64,000 nucleotides of DNA from Yersinia bercovieri ATCC 43970. Lineage in GTDB: Bacteria > Pseudomonadota > Gammaproteobacteria > Enterobacterales > Enterobacteriaceae. Numbering within the stretch: the stretch's first letter is position 1; every line of letters begins with the position of its first letter. The stretch lies in the NCBI RefSeq assembly GCF_013282745.1, contig NZ_CP054044.1:3224001-3288000 (forward strand). The letters are read 5' to 3'. A model generated the notes under the pieces. The model ran no database searches and was not told the DNA's origin. It was given only the letters and a program-made list of their open reading frames with translations. The translations under genes were made by a program, and so were the position numbers. This document shows, piece by piece, positions 38,579-48,060 of this stretch.

Positions 38579-39139
38579 TCAATCCTCAAGGACTTCCTGA
38601 CTGAGAATACGAGAGCGGCAAACATCCAAAATCTCATCTGCCAGCGCGGAGTTATCTGGGCAGGCGCGGGACAGCACCAGGGCGCCGACAAGATGTGCAA
38701 GGGTGTCAATTAGGTCGGCACGTGTCCCGCCTTTCGCTGCATTTTCATTCGCTAACAGGGCCAGCTGAGTTTCAATTCCGGCCTCAAATGTTGCCTTAAT
38801 GGATTCAGACAGACGTGCTGTATCGGTGCCGAGTGCCGACATCACGCACCCCTTTCCCATAGAGTCGCGATGCTGGCGGGAGAGGTAGTATTCAACAAAT
38901 TTTTCCCGGTCCACACCCTTAGTACTTTCTGCGGATTGTGAAAAACCGCAGCTCATCGCCTCTGACATCAAATCAGCCTTGGAACCAAAGTGCTTGTAGA
39001 AACCTCCGTGAGTTAAACCTGCCGCTGACATGAGCTCCGCAACTCCCACGCCATCGTAACCGCGCTCACGAAAAAGTTCTGAGGCCGTTTTAACAATGCG
39101 CATTCGGTTTTCCCGAACCTGCTCTTTTGACACTTTCAT
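38579..39139 (-). CDS. TetR/AcrR-family regulator
   Basis: A 186-residue repressor. The N-terminal helix-turn-helix is typical: RIVKTASELFRERGYDGVGV...LMSAAGLTHGGFYKHFGSKADL. The C-terminal ligand domain has LSRQHRDSMGKGCVMSALG, as in regulators of NemR-like and quinone/aldehyde-responsive groups with a reactive cysteine. It is divergent from two SDR genes, with an inverted repeat between them, so it probably controls itself and the SDR pair. Effector unknown. Confidence 0.88.
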   Translation of the reverse strand: MKVSKEQVRENRMRIVKTASELFRERGYDGVGVAELMSAAGLTHGGFYKHFGSKADLMSEAMSCGFSQSAESTKGVDREKFVEYYLSRQHRDSMGKGCVMSALGTDTARLSESIKATFEAGIETQLALLANENAAKGGTRADLIDTLAHLVGALVLSRACPDNSALADEILDVCRSRILSQEVLED

Positions 39140-39180
39140 GCTTTCCTGCCCCTCTCAAAATATAGGGCTAAGTATACATT

Positions 39181-39230
39181 GATGATGACCATAATCAAAG
39201 CGGTTGACTTTATAGATTATGATCATCATC
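39181..39230. promoter_or_regulatory. Inverted repeat operator between tetR and SDR genes
   Basis: GATGATGACCATAATC (39181-39196) and GATTATGATCATCATC (39215-39230) are inverted copies differing at one base, separated by 18 bp. The centre includes a possible -35 (TTGACT). Position next to a TetR gene makes it the likely operator. Confidence 0.7.
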
Positions 39231-39408
39231 ATTACATTGGCACCTTAGCCAACCAATTAGCAGGCGAATAAACATGACGCACCGACCACTATTTCAACCC
39301 TATAACCCGTCGCTTACCGCGGTCAGCAAGTAGATCGGTGAATGTCACGGTTCTAGCTGCATCGCACATTGCGGATTCTGTTTACACATTAATAAAGAAG
39401 ATCAACTT

Positions 39409-40191
39409 ATGAGCAAAGCTTCAGTTCTCATTACAGGCGCATCAACGGGTATTGGTGCTGTTTACGCTGAACGGTTCGCCCGCCGGGGACACGACCTTGT
39501 TCTGGTCGCCCGCGATAAAACAAAGTTAGAGACACTTGCCGATCGTCTGCGACAGGAAAATGGTATTTTTGTCGATGTTCTGCCTGCTGACCTCACGCAA
39601 GCGGCGGATTTAACGACGGTCGAAGCTCGCCTGCGTGAAGACGCGCGGATAGGCATTCTTATCAATAACGCGGGTATCGCGCAGTCCGGCAGTTTTACAG
39701 AGCAGACGCCTGAGTCGATAGAACGTCTTATCGCGCTTAACGTCACCGCCCTGACGAGACTTGCCAGCGCCGTGGCACCACGATTTGTAAAGGCCGGAGA
39801 TGGTTCGATCGTCAATATCAGTTCCATCGTCGGACTCGCACCGGAATTTGCAATGACGGTTTACGGTGCAACCAAAGCTTTTGTCCTTTTCTTGTCTCAG
39901 GGAATGGATCTGGAGCTGTCGCCTAAGGGTATTTATATCCAGGCGGTGCTCCCTGCCGGTACTTACACGGAAATTTGGGATCGTGCGGGTATCGACATCA
40001 GTAACTCGTCCAAAATGATGGCAGTGGGTGAATTAGTTGACGCAGCGCTGGTTGGTTTTGATCGCCGTGAACTCGTCACCATCCCACCTTTACATAATGC
40101 TGACCGCTGGGATGCCCTGGATACAGCGCGTCAGGCTCTGCTTTCGGACATCAAACAAGCTGAAGCCGCAGAGCGATATAAAGCGCTTTAG
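39409..40191 (+). CDS. Short-chain dehydrogenase/reductase
   Basis: A 260-residue classical SDR oxidoreductase using NAD(P)(H). The Rossmann glycine motif is TGASTGIG (near residue 11), then NNAG, a catalytic serine in IVNISSIVG, and YGATK (Tyr and Lys). Substrate cannot be told. It lies downstream of the TetR operator and before a second SDR, so a detoxification role for carbonyl compounds is plausible but inferred. Confidence 0.87.
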   Translation: MSKASVLITGASTGIGAVYAERFARRGHDLVLVARDKTKLETLADRLRQENGIFVDVLPADLTQAADLTTVEARLREDARIGILINNAGIAQSGSFTEQTPESIERLIALNVTALTRLASAVAPRFVKAGDGSIVNISSIVGLAPEFAMTVYGATKAFVLFLSQGMDLELSPKGIYIQAVLPAGTYTEIWDRAGIDISNSSKMMAVGELVDAALVGFDRRELVTIPPLHNADRWDALDTARQALLSDIKQAEAAERYKAL

Positions 40192-40321
40192 TTAATGAGG
40201 TGCACTCTGCAAAACCATCTTCCGCGGTTCTGCAGAGAGGCAATCCGACATAAATTCCTTACAGCATGTCGTCTCATCAGCGATGTGAAACCTCAAACAA
40301 ATCATGAAGGTCTTATTCAGC

Positions 40322-41140
40322 ATGACAAAAAAACGTGTAGCACTGGTTACCGGCGCTTCCTCAGGTATCGGCGAAGCGTCTGCTCATAAACTTTTAGCGG
40401 CGGGCTATACGGTATATGGCACAAGCCGCCGTGGATCTCTGGCGGGGACACATCCGTTTCCATTATTAACCCTTGATGTGACGGACGACGCCTCTGTAGA
40501 GGCCGCCATTAATGAGTTGCTGCGCCTAGAGGGGCGGATCGATATTCTGGTGAATAATGCGGGCTTTGGGGTTGCTCCGGCGGCTGCAGAAGAGAGTTCT
40601 ATCGAGCAGGCCAGGCGCATTTTCGACACAAACTTTCTGGGCATAGTCAGATTGACGCGGGCAGTTGTCCCTCATATGCGCCGTCAGGGCAGTGGGCGCA
40701 TCATTAACATCGGTTCGATACTGGGGATCGTTCCGTTGCCGTATGTGGCACTTTATGCTGCCAGTAAGCATGCGGTCGAAGGGTATACGGGAGCACTGGA
40801 TCATGAACTGCGTACGCAGGGCATCAGAGTTTCCGTCATCGAACCCGCCTACATGAAAACACAGTTTGAAAACAATAATTTAGAGCCGGATGCCAGGCTT
40901 AAAGAATATGACCTTATCCGGGCTAAGCTGGAGAAAGTGGTTAGCAAAGCAATGGCCGAAGCGGAAAGTCCGGAGGTCGTGGCTGACGTGGTGGTTAAAG
41001 CTGCTCAGACTTTACGCCCGAAGGTGCGCTACACGGCGGGAACGCTGGCTGGTAAATTGAATTTTATTCTCAGATTCGCACCTGCATCATTTCTGGATAA
41101 GGTGGTGCGCAACAGTCTTCAGCTTGATGCGAAAGAATAA
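40322..41140 (+). CDS. Short-chain dehydrogenase/reductase
   Basis: A 272-residue SDR with VTGASSGIGEASA at the N terminus, VNNAGFG, the catalytic serine in INIGSILG and YAASK (Tyr, Lys). The glycine-rich start and a C-terminal TLRPKVRYTAGTLAGKL are like oxidoreductases of the YbbO type. The ATG at 40322 has AAGG nearby, and one six codons upstream is possible. It follows the first SDR after 130 bp and may share its TetR control. Confidence 0.85.
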   Translation: MTKKRVALVTGASSGIGEASAHKLLAAGYTVYGTSRRGSLAGTHPFPLLTLDVTDDASVEAAINELLRLEGRIDILVNNAGFGVAPAAAEESSIEQARRIFDTNFLGIVRLTRAVVPHMRRQGSGRIINIGSILGIVPLPYVALYAASKHAVEGYTGALDHELRTQGIRVSVIEPAYMKTQFENNNLEPDARLKEYDLIRAKLEKVVSKAMAEAESPEVVADVVVKAAQTLRPKVRYTAGTLAGKLNFILRFAPASFLDKVVRNSLQLDAKE

Positions 41141-41261
41141 AAAATGAAATTTTCTCATTTGGCTCTTCTGACCCCTGTGTTGTTTTCATCCTGGCCACGG
41201 TATAGATGGCTTGAATTGCCAACGCAAAAGTAGTCTCATCTGGGAGTCATAACTCTATGAA

Positions 41262-41786
41262 TCAACCAATTTTCCAGAATGGACGGGTGCAAATATTTTT
41301 TACATTCCAATACTTAACTGGGTTCTTAGCATGATTTTTGATTACGTCATCGGAGTTTACTGATGCGTTCGGGGTGAAGTTTGCGGGGACTTGAATGGCT
41401 TTGCTGCCCGAGGCTATATAATAGTACTTCCCTGCTTCCGGAATTAGTGATGAATGAGAGTTTCGAATATATCCCCCTCCTTCATTTTTGATCTGTGAAA
41501 CAGAGTATAGGACATTGGGTTTTATCTTACTAACCACTACATTACCTTTAGCTTGAAAGATATTTGAGTCAAGTTCATAGCGATCAGACATATCGTAGCA
41601 ATTATCTTTGCTGTTGAAGGTGTAAGAACCTAGATAGATGGTGCCTACATTTCCCTCACGGTTAAGTACATACAAGGTCGCAGCATCGCTTCCTGTGTAG
41701 TCTTTGTAATCAAGAGGTAATACATTAGCGCACCCTGTAAGCCCCAGAGAGATTACAGCTACGATGACGGTTTTATTTAATTTCAT
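41262..41786 (-). CDS. Outer-membrane lipoprotein of unknown function
   Basis: A 174-residue exported lipoprotein: MKLNKTVIVAVISLGLTGCA contains a lipobox LTGC. The mature part has a beta-rich AATLYVLNREGN start and a single DNCYDMSDRY cysteine. The ATG at 41786 has AAAGGACGAT. Some enterobacterial accessory lipoproteins look alike, but no family is named with confidence. Confidence 0.7.
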   Translation of the reverse strand: MKLNKTVIVAVISLGLTGCANVLPLDYKDYTGSDAATLYVLNREGNVGTIYLGSYTFNSKDNCYDMSDRYELDSNIFQAKGNVVVSKIKPNVLYSVSQIKNEGGGYIRNSHSSLIPEAGKYYYIASGSKAIQVPANFTPNASVNSDDVIKNHAKNPVKYWNVKNICTRPFWKIG

Positions 41787-42277
41787 ATCGTCCTTTATTG
41801 TGTGTAAGTTCGTTGCCCATGTTAAATACAATAATTAGTAGACAGATGCGTTATCGGCTGTATTTGACTTTTCTTCAATCATATTAATGCCTGTATTTTG
41901 CTTAGCAGGATGGTTTTATAAAGATAATTTTGTACCTATGGTCTGGCCATCTGGGCAGACACAATTTGATTTTAATCATACTTTCATAGTGGCATGGTGG
42001 CCTCTACATACTTTATGGTCAGTAAGTCCGTTCTTCGCTCGAAGCTGCTCTTTATTCCTTACCTACGGCAACTGGGTGCCAAAAGCGGACATTATCACCG
42101 CCACCATATGTAAGCATGTCATTCGCAATAGGAGTAATACTCAGGCACCCTGATGTCAGAGATGTACATGAAAAATGACGGAAAAAACCCAATTCACGAC
42201 CTCAATCGTGTTCCAGGACGCCTGGATACCGAATCTGATATATACAAGTTGCACAATTCATCGCTACAGGATTATTT
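41787..42277. other. Spacer with a doubtful small reading frame
   Basis: About 490 bp without a supported gene. An open frame of 88 codons at 41887 begins MPVFCLAGWFYKDNFVPM and looks partly protein-like. It lacks a ribosome site and its second half has no protein character, so it may be a truncated membrane gene. Confidence 0.35.
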
Positions 42278-43333
42278 ATGATGTGCATACGAGCTTTTTG
42301 TTTATTGTCTGTATTCCTTTACTGCATACAAGTGCAGGCATCTCCGGGCTTTCGTCAGATAACGCTATCCGACCCAAAGTCCGAAACTCTAAATTTGACT
42401 GTGTGGTATCCAGCTTCTTCTGAGGGAAGAACAGTTAATATAGGAAGTAATCCCGCTTTCGTTGGCGTTATGGTGAACCCCGATGCACCACCATTACCTG
42501 GAGTACATCCTCTCTTGGTTATTTCACACGGATATAACGGAAACTGGCGGAATCTGTCCTGGATTGCTGCGGCGATGGCTGCAGAGGGATATATTGTTGC
42601 CGCCCCGGATCATCCAGGCACTACTACTTTTGATCAGAATCCGATAGATGCTAAAAAGTTGTGGCGACGTCCGCACGATATTTCTCGGGTTATTGATTTC
42701 GTCATAGATTCTCCCGCACTTTTCGGGGCAACGGACAAGGGACGTATTGCTGCTTTAGGGCATTCTCTTGGCGGATGGACAGTAATGTCGCTAGCGGGTG
42801 CGCGATTTAAGCCCTCCCTGTTTATCCACGATTGTCAAAACCATCCCAAACGGGGCGATTGCCGGTTAACAGAAAAACTTGGCATCAATGAAACGCTTTC
42901 CCTGGAAAAAATATCCGCAAATAACAGGGATGCAAGGATCCGGGCTGTCGTCTCTCTTGATCTAGGATTAGCACCTGGTTTTACCCCTAAAAGCCTGAAT
43001 GCTATTAATATTCCCGTCCTGATTTTAGCTGCGCAGGCGGACAGATTAGCAGAATTACCCGCAGGACAGGAGTCTGGATACCTCGCTTCCGAAATAAATC
43101 CAAACAGGAGGCAATATGAGATCGTTGAAGGCGCGACACATTTCAGTTTCATGCAGCTTTGTAAACCCGGCGCTGAAAATATCCTAAACGAAGAATCACC
43201 TGGTGACGATGTTGTTTGCCAAGATGGCCTCAATGCCAAGAGATCGAATATTCATCAAAATCTGGTTGGTAAGATCAGTGCATTCCTGAATTCTACGCTT
43301 GATTACGCTGCATCTTCTGTCGGAACAAGGTAG
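42278..43333 (+). CDS. Secreted alpha/beta hydrolase (dienelactone hydrolase/PAF-acetylhydrolase-like)
   Basis: A 351-residue exported hydrolase with signal MCIRAFCLLSVFLYCIQVQA. The hydrolase core is plain: LLVISHGYNGNWRNLSWIAA, APDHPGTTTFDQNP, the nucleophile in ALGHSLGGWTVMSLAG, an Asp in LILAAQADRLAE and a His in EGATHFSFMQLC. Cysteines that could form disulfides suit the periplasm. The final 41 bp overlap the convergent AraC gene. Substrate unknown. Confidence 0.85.
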   Translation: MMCIRAFCLLSVFLYCIQVQASPGFRQITLSDPKSETLNLTVWYPASSEGRTVNIGSNPAFVGVMVNPDAPPLPGVHPLLVISHGYNGNWRNLSWIAAAMAAEGYIVAAPDHPGTTTFDQNPIDAKKLWRRPHDISRVIDFVIDSPALFGATDKGRIAALGHSLGGWTVMSLAGARFKPSLFIHDCQNHPKRGDCRLTEKLGINETLSLEKISANNRDARIRAVVSLDLGLAPGFTPKSLNAINIPVLILAAQADRLAELPAGQESGYLASEINPNRRQYEIVEGATHFSFMQLCKPGAENILNEESPGDDVVCQDGLNAKRSNIHQNLVGKISAFLNSTLDYAASSVGTR

Positions 43334-44354
43334 GTGACACACCAGAAACTCGCAGAAATTCACGATTAAAATTTGATTTAGTAGTGAATCCAGACTCCAG
43401 CATGATATCCGTCACGGGCAACAGGGTGCTTAACAGCAGTTCCTTTGCCCATTCAATCCTGAAGCCATTGATCCACTGCGATACATTGCACTGACTTACA
43501 GAATTGACTGCACTTGAAAGATGTCGTGCTGGTATACCTGTTTTTCTGGCCAGAATACTCAGTGTTAGGTCGGGATTAAGATAAATTTTTGTTTCACGAA
43601 CGTGTTTTTCGAGTCTACTATAAATCTCCTCAAACTCTCCCGCGGGTACCAAAATACTTTCGGGGGACGTTTCTTCCCGCTTATCATTTCCTGATATAGC
43701 TGTCCTTCCCGCACTGACAATAGCCGCGGCGATGAGAGGAAGCAGTGTCATTTGGAAAATGACAATCATACCTGGAGCCTGTTTTCCACCGGTGATGCTG
43801 AAGTCCAATGTAACCGCAAGATCTGTCAGTGCAGATATACACAGAAAACAGCCTGCGAAAAAAGCCATCTTTACCGTCTGTGTTGACTCCGTCAGTCGGT
43901 TCAGCGTGAAGTTACGCTCCCCCTGCCATGCAATACGAAAGAGGCCACATCCGTATCCTGTAAAAATGATAAATAGGATGAAATCAGTCGCCGCCGGCCA
44001 AACCATCCTGAGCAATAAGGCAATGGTTGGGGGTAAAAGCAGCAATACCCAGCGACGCTGCTTACTGGTTTCAGTCATTGAGATGAAACTGTGCCATGCG
44101 AGAGGGGGCAGAAGTATTGCCAAGACGGATTGAATGTTCCTAAGCATGGCTGACTGGTATTCCCAGCGCAGAGTGCTTACAGAAAGAAGGACTGTGCAGG
44201 CGATAAGAAAACGCAGTGTACCGCTGTGGCGATTTTTTTCAGGAAATAGCGCCATTACTATTAAAACCAATAGCGCAAACAAAGTAATAACAGGAAAGGG
44301 AACAGAAAACATAGCCACAGTACCATCATAAAAATTTACAAGGGATATTTGCAT
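43293..44354 (-). CDS. Membrane-anchored AraC-family regulator
   Basis: About 353 residues. Roughly seven hydrophobic segments fill the first 230 residues (PVITLFALLVLIVMALF, VLLLLPPTIALLLRMVW, MTLLPLIAAAIVSAG). An AraC-type DNA-binding domain closes the protein: LTLSILARKTGIPARHLS and DIMLESGFTTKSNFNREF. Such regulators sense at the membrane. The start is uncertain between 44354, an upstream GTG and 44312. It is convergent and overlaps the secreted hydrolase gene, which it may control. Confidence 0.83.
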   Translation of the reverse strand: MQISLVNFYDGTVAMFSVPFPVITLFALLVLIVMALFPEKNRHSGTLRFLIACTVLLSVSTLRWEYQSAMLRNIQSVLAILLPPLAWHSFISMTETSKQRRWVLLLLPPTIALLLRMVWPAATDFILFIIFTGYGCGLFRIAWQGERNFTLNRLTESTQTVKMAFFAGCFLCISALTDLAVTLDFSITGGKQAPGMIVIFQMTLLPLIAAAIVSAGRTAISGNDKREETSPESILVPAGEFEEIYSRLEKHVRETKIYLNPDLTLSILARKTGIPARHLSSAVNSVSQCNVSQWINGFRIEWAKELLLSTLLPVTDIMLESGFTTKSNFNREFLRVSGVSPTLFRQKMQRNQA

Positions 44355-44800
44355 ACATGAAGGTAATCTGTCTCCTTCCACGTAATAATAACAGTATCAC
44401 AATCCATTAAGGCGCGATTTGTCTCTGGAAGATTTATCTCATCTCTAATCCGTCCTCTTCTTTGCTGATCCGTCTGCCCCTCACTCATGAGGGAAAAATG
44501 ACCTTAACCCCGTTAATTAATACATCGTGATGTTAATAATGCCTTAACCCGTTGTGAGAACAATTACAAACTCCCGCTCCTCGCTCTTAGCGGGCGTTGC
44601 TAACATCATGTTAAGTTAATTAATGGGGAGCGGGTTAGGTGGACGCTCATCAAAACGAAAATCTGTTCCTTTCTCGCTGGAGTGCCCCTGAACGACCCCT
44701 CCAAACTCAAGCCACACAGTGATCAGGTCCTGCAATCTGGTATAGTCTTAAAAATTACAGGTATAATCCCACAAATTTTTCAACTGGGTTAGAAACGAAG
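44355..44800. repeat. Right-edge spacer with a 29-bp imperfect inverted repeat
   Basis: The arms CCCCGTTAATTAATACATC.. (44508-44536) and ..AGTTAATTAATGGGG (44600-44628) match at 22 of 29 positions as inverted copies. Between them sits a smaller stem, CCCGCT/AGCGGG, at about 44573-44594. The unit is about 120 bp and palindromic, like a small non-autonomous insertion element or a structured transcript end. It lies where the island meets core genes. No gene was seen. Confidence 0.5.
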
Positions 44801-45340
44801 ATGACAAAACTCACCTTACAAGAGCAGATGCTAAAAGCGGGATTAGTGACCAGCAAAAAAATGGCCAAAGTCCAAAGAACGGCTAAAAAATCACGAGTGC
44901 AAGCTCGTGAGGCAAGAGAGACTGTGGAAGAAAATAAAAAAGCGCAACTTGAGCGTGATAAACAGCTAAGCGAACAACAAAAACAAGCTGCTTTATCTAA
45001 AGAATATAAAGCTCAGGTGAAGCAGTTGATTGAAATGAATAGAATCAGCATTTCAAAAGGCGATATTGGTTTTAACTTCACAGATAATAATTTAATTAAA
45101 AAAATAGTTGTGGATAAGCTTACTCAAGCTCAGTTGATTAGTGGGCGACTCGCCATTGCTCGCTTGGTTGTTGATAACAGTGGCGAGAGTCAATACGCTA
45201 TTATCCCCGCGAGCGTGGCCGATAAAATTGCGCAGCGAGATGCGAACAGTATTGTATTAAATAGTGCGCTTAGTCAGGAAGAGCAAGATGGGGAAGATCC
45301 GTATGCCGATTTTAAAGTACCCGATGATTTGATGTGGTAA
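44801..45340 (+). CDS. yaiL: DUF2058 protein YaiL
   Basis: A 179-residue, strongly charged protein with a coiled-coil-like Lys/Glu/Gln-rich N-terminal half (to about residue 75). The conserved C-terminal half contains IEMNRISISKGDIGFNFTDN and ends DFKVPDDLMW. This is the YaiL/DUF2058 family, sometimes called a nucleoprotein or polynucleotide-associated protein. Function is unproven. Confidence 0.88.
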   Translation: MTKLTLQEQMLKAGLVTSKKMAKVQRTAKKSRVQAREARETVEENKKAQLERDKQLSEQQKQAALSKEYKAQVKQLIEMNRISISKGDIGFNFTDNNLIKKIVVDKLTQAQLISGRLAIARLVVDNSGESQYAIIPASVADKIAQRDANSIVLNSALSQEEQDGEDPYADFKVPDDLMW

Positions 45341-45349
45341 TTAACCTTT

Positions 45350-46048
45350 TTAGAACGGGCAGGTATTACGGGCTTTGATCCACTCTTCGCTGATGGGATG
45401 AACAAAATGCAACTCACTGGCGTGCAGCATTAGCCGTGGCGTCCGCTCAGTGCCTGGCAGCAGGCGGCCGCCATACAGGTCGCAGCCCCAAATAGGGTGG
45501 CCCAACTGCTGGCAGTGGATGCGTAGTTGATGGGTGCGCCCGGTCTCCGGGGTTAGTTGTACTCGCGTCAACGGCAGTAACGTCCGGTCTTCCAGCTCGT
45601 GATAGAAGCGCTCAACGACCCGATAGCGGGAACGAGCGGGCTTGCCGTGGATTGAGCAAATCGACATCAGTGGGAATAGCGCCGGGTCTTTGGCAATCGC
45701 AGCATCTATCACCCCTTGGTTGTCGTCCAGATGTCCGCAAAGCAGTGCGCTGTATACCTTGGTCACTGTGCGCTGACTGAACTGTTGGCACAGGGCGGCA
45801 TTGATAGCCTTATTGCGCGCAATCACCATCAGCCCGGAAGTACCGAAATCAAGGCGGTGGACCAGGGTGCAGCCGGGGAATATCTGTACCAGCCGATGAT
45901 GCACCGAATCGATATTTTGCGGATTTTTTCCCGAGAGGCTGAGCAGCCCGGCGGGTTTATTGATAAGTACCAGGTGATCGTCCTGATAGAGAGTCTCTAT
46001 TTTGTCATGGCACGGCGGGGCAATAAAGGTATCAATAATTGTAGACAT
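45350..46048 (-). CDS. RluA-family RNA pseudouridine synthase
   Basis: A 232-residue pseudouridine synthase of the RluA family. The catalytic aspartate is in HRLDFGTSGLMVIAR, and the family motifs ILYQDDHLVLINKPAGLLS-like and PETGRTHQLRIH are present. Target base is not clear: it differs from E. coli RluA in length and detail, so no symbol is given. The start at 46048 (MSTIIDTFIAPP) avoids a 36-residue non-conserved extension. It is convergent with yaiL. Confidence 0.87.
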   Translation of the reverse strand: MSTIIDTFIAPPCHDKIETLYQDDHLVLINKPAGLLSLSGKNPQNIDSVHHRLVQIFPGCTLVHRLDFGTSGLMVIARNKAINAALCQQFSQRTVTKVYSALLCGHLDDNQGVIDAAIAKDPALFPLMSICSIHGKPARSRYRVVERFYHELEDRTLLPLTRVQLTPETGRTHQLRIHCQQLGHPIWGCDLYGGRLLPGTERTPRLMLHASELHFVHPISEEWIKARNTCPF

Positions 46049-46152
46049 CAGGCTGCCCGGATGGAGAGTGGGAGCGGATAATAACGAATTTTCAGCCGAC
46101 TGGCGAATCTGACTGTTTGCCCAATGGAGTGACTGTGGCAACCTGTCATGCA

Positions 46153-46347
46153 TCAATGAGACTCATCATTGCCCGCTTGGCGGTATACTTCACCACAGAT
46201 TAATACGACATCTGGCCTTCTTTCATGGAGGCGTAGAGCGACAGCCATACATTCGTGGCGGGTTGTATAGATATCATCTGTCACAGGCAGAGCCTCGCAA
46301 GCATCCATCCCGCAGGTACTAACCAGTAAAACAAATCCTATGAGCAT
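46153..46347 (-). CDS. Small exported protein, DUF1482 (YebW)-like
   Basis: A 64-residue protein with a hydrophobic start, MLIGFVLLVSTCG. Cysteines are placed as in YebW (CGMDACEA, TTRHECMAV, LICGEVY). A strong AAGGAGAAT site precedes the ATG, which supports it as real. The link to DUF1482/YebW is a pattern match and weak. Function unknown. Confidence 0.65.
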   Translation of the reverse strand: MLIGFVLLVSTCGMDACEALPVTDDIYTTRHECMAVALRLHERRPDVVLICGEVYRQAGNDESH

Positions 46348-46546
46348 ATATTCTCCTTATTTATAGGATTTATATGAGTATAGCGTGTTTATCGCAGAGA
46401 TTGCCTTCTCGTTTGATATTGAAGAAATAGGCACTCTATTATTTGGTTAAATATCAATCAGGCTTGATTGCAGCTACGGCAGTTGCTTCCTAAAATAGTG
46501 ATAAATTGGCATTATGTAGGTATGGATTAGGTTTTTAGGATAAACA

Positions 46547-46795
46547 ATGAAACAGTTTCCTTTTGATAAACGTTATGAGATTGAAGATGCCAACGGCGTC
46601 ATTGAGTTCTATATCGATGGTGATGAGTATATTCGAGGTCTGGATGGCGTGCCGGGCTACCGAATTGATGGTTATGAAGTATATGAACATAATGCAGCGG
46701 CAAAACTCGCTGGTTTCCTTGAAGGGAAGCATATAACAACACCAGATGCTGATATCCTGTTGACGATTTTAGATGATCAGCAACCTGAGGATTAA
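46547..46795 (+). CDS. Small acidic protein of unknown function
   Basis: An 82-residue acidic cytoplasmic protein, MKQFPFDKRYEIEDANGVIE..., with repeated Tyr/Gly/Asp segments (FYIDGDEYIRGLDGVPGYRI). AGGAT precedes the ATG. No family was recognised. Codon use and a clean start suggest a real gene. Confidence 0.6.
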   Translation: MKQFPFDKRYEIEDANGVIEFYIDGDEYIRGLDGVPGYRIDGYEVYEHNAAAKLAGFLEGKHITTPDADILLTILDDQQPED

Positions 46796-46970
46796 TCTTC
46801 GTTATTCATGGGGGTTCGGTCGTAGAAAGTTGCGATACCAGAGTACAACGCAGCTTTCCAATGAAAATATCGCGCTATTCCTGGTGATGATTTTTTTACG
46901 GAAGCTGCTATTCAGTTAGCATAAAACCGATTAACGTAAATCTTCTTAGTGATGACCCGCCGGAGTCTCA

Positions 46971-47606
46971 ATGAATCAGCAAACTATTACCTTGTACACT
47001 GATGCCAATTTTTTCAGCCCTTATGTGATGTCAGTATTTGTCTCACTGACAGAAAAAGCGCTCCCTTTTACATTAAGCGCGATTGACCTGTCCGCTGGGG
47101 AGAATTTGCAGGAAGGCTATACCCGGCTCTCTATAACACGCCGGGTGCCGACGCTGGTTATTGACGATTTTCAGTTATCTGAATCTTCGGCAATATCAGA
47201 ATATTTGGAGGAGCGTTTCCCCACGCCAGATTATGCGCGAATTTATCCGCAAGATAGGCAAGAACGTGCTCGATCACGTGAAATACAAGCATGGTTACGG
47301 AGTGATTTTATGCCAATCCGAACTGAGCGCTCGACAGAGGTCGTTTTTGGCGGTTTAAGGTTGCCGCCTTTATCTGAGAGCGGTCAACAAGCAGTGAATA
47401 AGCTTATTTCAGGGTTAGAGCCTTTATTATCGGATGGCCGAAAATATCTATTCAATGAGTGGTGTATTGCAGATACCGATCTGGCATTGATGCTGAATCG
47501 TCTGGCCCTGAATGGTGACCCGTTGCCAGAGTATCTTCGTCAGTATGCGAGTTACCAGTGGCGGCGGCCATCAGTGCAGCAGTGGCAAGCATTGTCGCAG
47601 AAATAG
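46971..47606 (+). CDS. yfcF: Glutathione S-transferase YfcF
   Basis: A 211-residue GST. The N-terminal thioredoxin-like domain includes DANFFSPYVMSVFV (serine-type active site) and RRVPTLVIDDFQLSESSAIS (glutathione-binding cis-Pro and Glu-Ser). The alpha-helical C-terminal domain has AWLRSDFMPIRTERSTEVVF, typical of YfcF. In E. coli it has glutathione-dependent peroxidase and dehydroascorbate-related activities. GGAG precedes the ATG. Confidence 0.9.
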   Translation: MNQQTITLYTDANFFSPYVMSVFVSLTEKALPFTLSAIDLSAGENLQEGYTRLSITRRVPTLVIDDFQLSESSAISEYLEERFPTPDYARIYPQDRQERARSREIQAWLRSDFMPIRTERSTEVVFGGLRLPPLSESGQQAVNKLISGLEPLLSDGRKYLFNEWCIADTDLALMLNRLALNGDPLPEYLRQYASYQWRRPSVQQWQALSQK

Positions 47607-47826
47607 AGCCGTATCGGCTTTGATGCCGCGGTTTATATGACATGAAGTCGAGTTGTGTCAGTGTGCCATCAAAGAGTGCAGCAGTGATATAGATAATAAG
47701 GAGTGAATTCTATTGAATCTGCTTTTTTATCAAACTGTTAGCTTCAAATGAGAACAATTTAAGCAGCATATGAGCAGAGGGAGCGTAATTGTGCTACACT
47801 ATGCGACCGATAATCAAGGATAAAAC

Positions 47827-48060
47827 ATGAAAAAAGTCTCAATCATTGCTCAGTGCTTAATAAACGCTAAGAGTTTCAGTGAGATGTCCGAAGCTGAATC
47901 CTCGATAAAGAAAGTTTTCAACGATAGTTACGCAGATCATTCTTTTGATGAATGGAATACTGACGTTTCTACTTTGAGCGCTAACCGTATTATCAGCCTG
48001 GTTGCCGGTGCTTCCAAGGTTCGGGTCAGAGGATTGATCCAAGAATTATGGAATCACTGA
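47827..48060 (+). CDS. Hypothetical 77-residue protein
   Basis: A short soluble protein, MKKVSIIAQCLINAKSFSEM..., with Ser/Asp-rich helices and a basic C-terminal part. An AAGGA site seven bases before the ATG supports translation. No family was recognised. Confidence 0.55.
   Translation: MKKVSIIAQCLINAKSFSEMSEAESSIKKVFNDSYADHSFDEWNTDVSTLSANRIISLVAGASKVRVRGLIQELWNH

Noticed and set aside
41887..42153. Possible 88-residue protein
   Set aside because: No ribosome site and the second half looks non-coding; listed only as a doubtful remnant.
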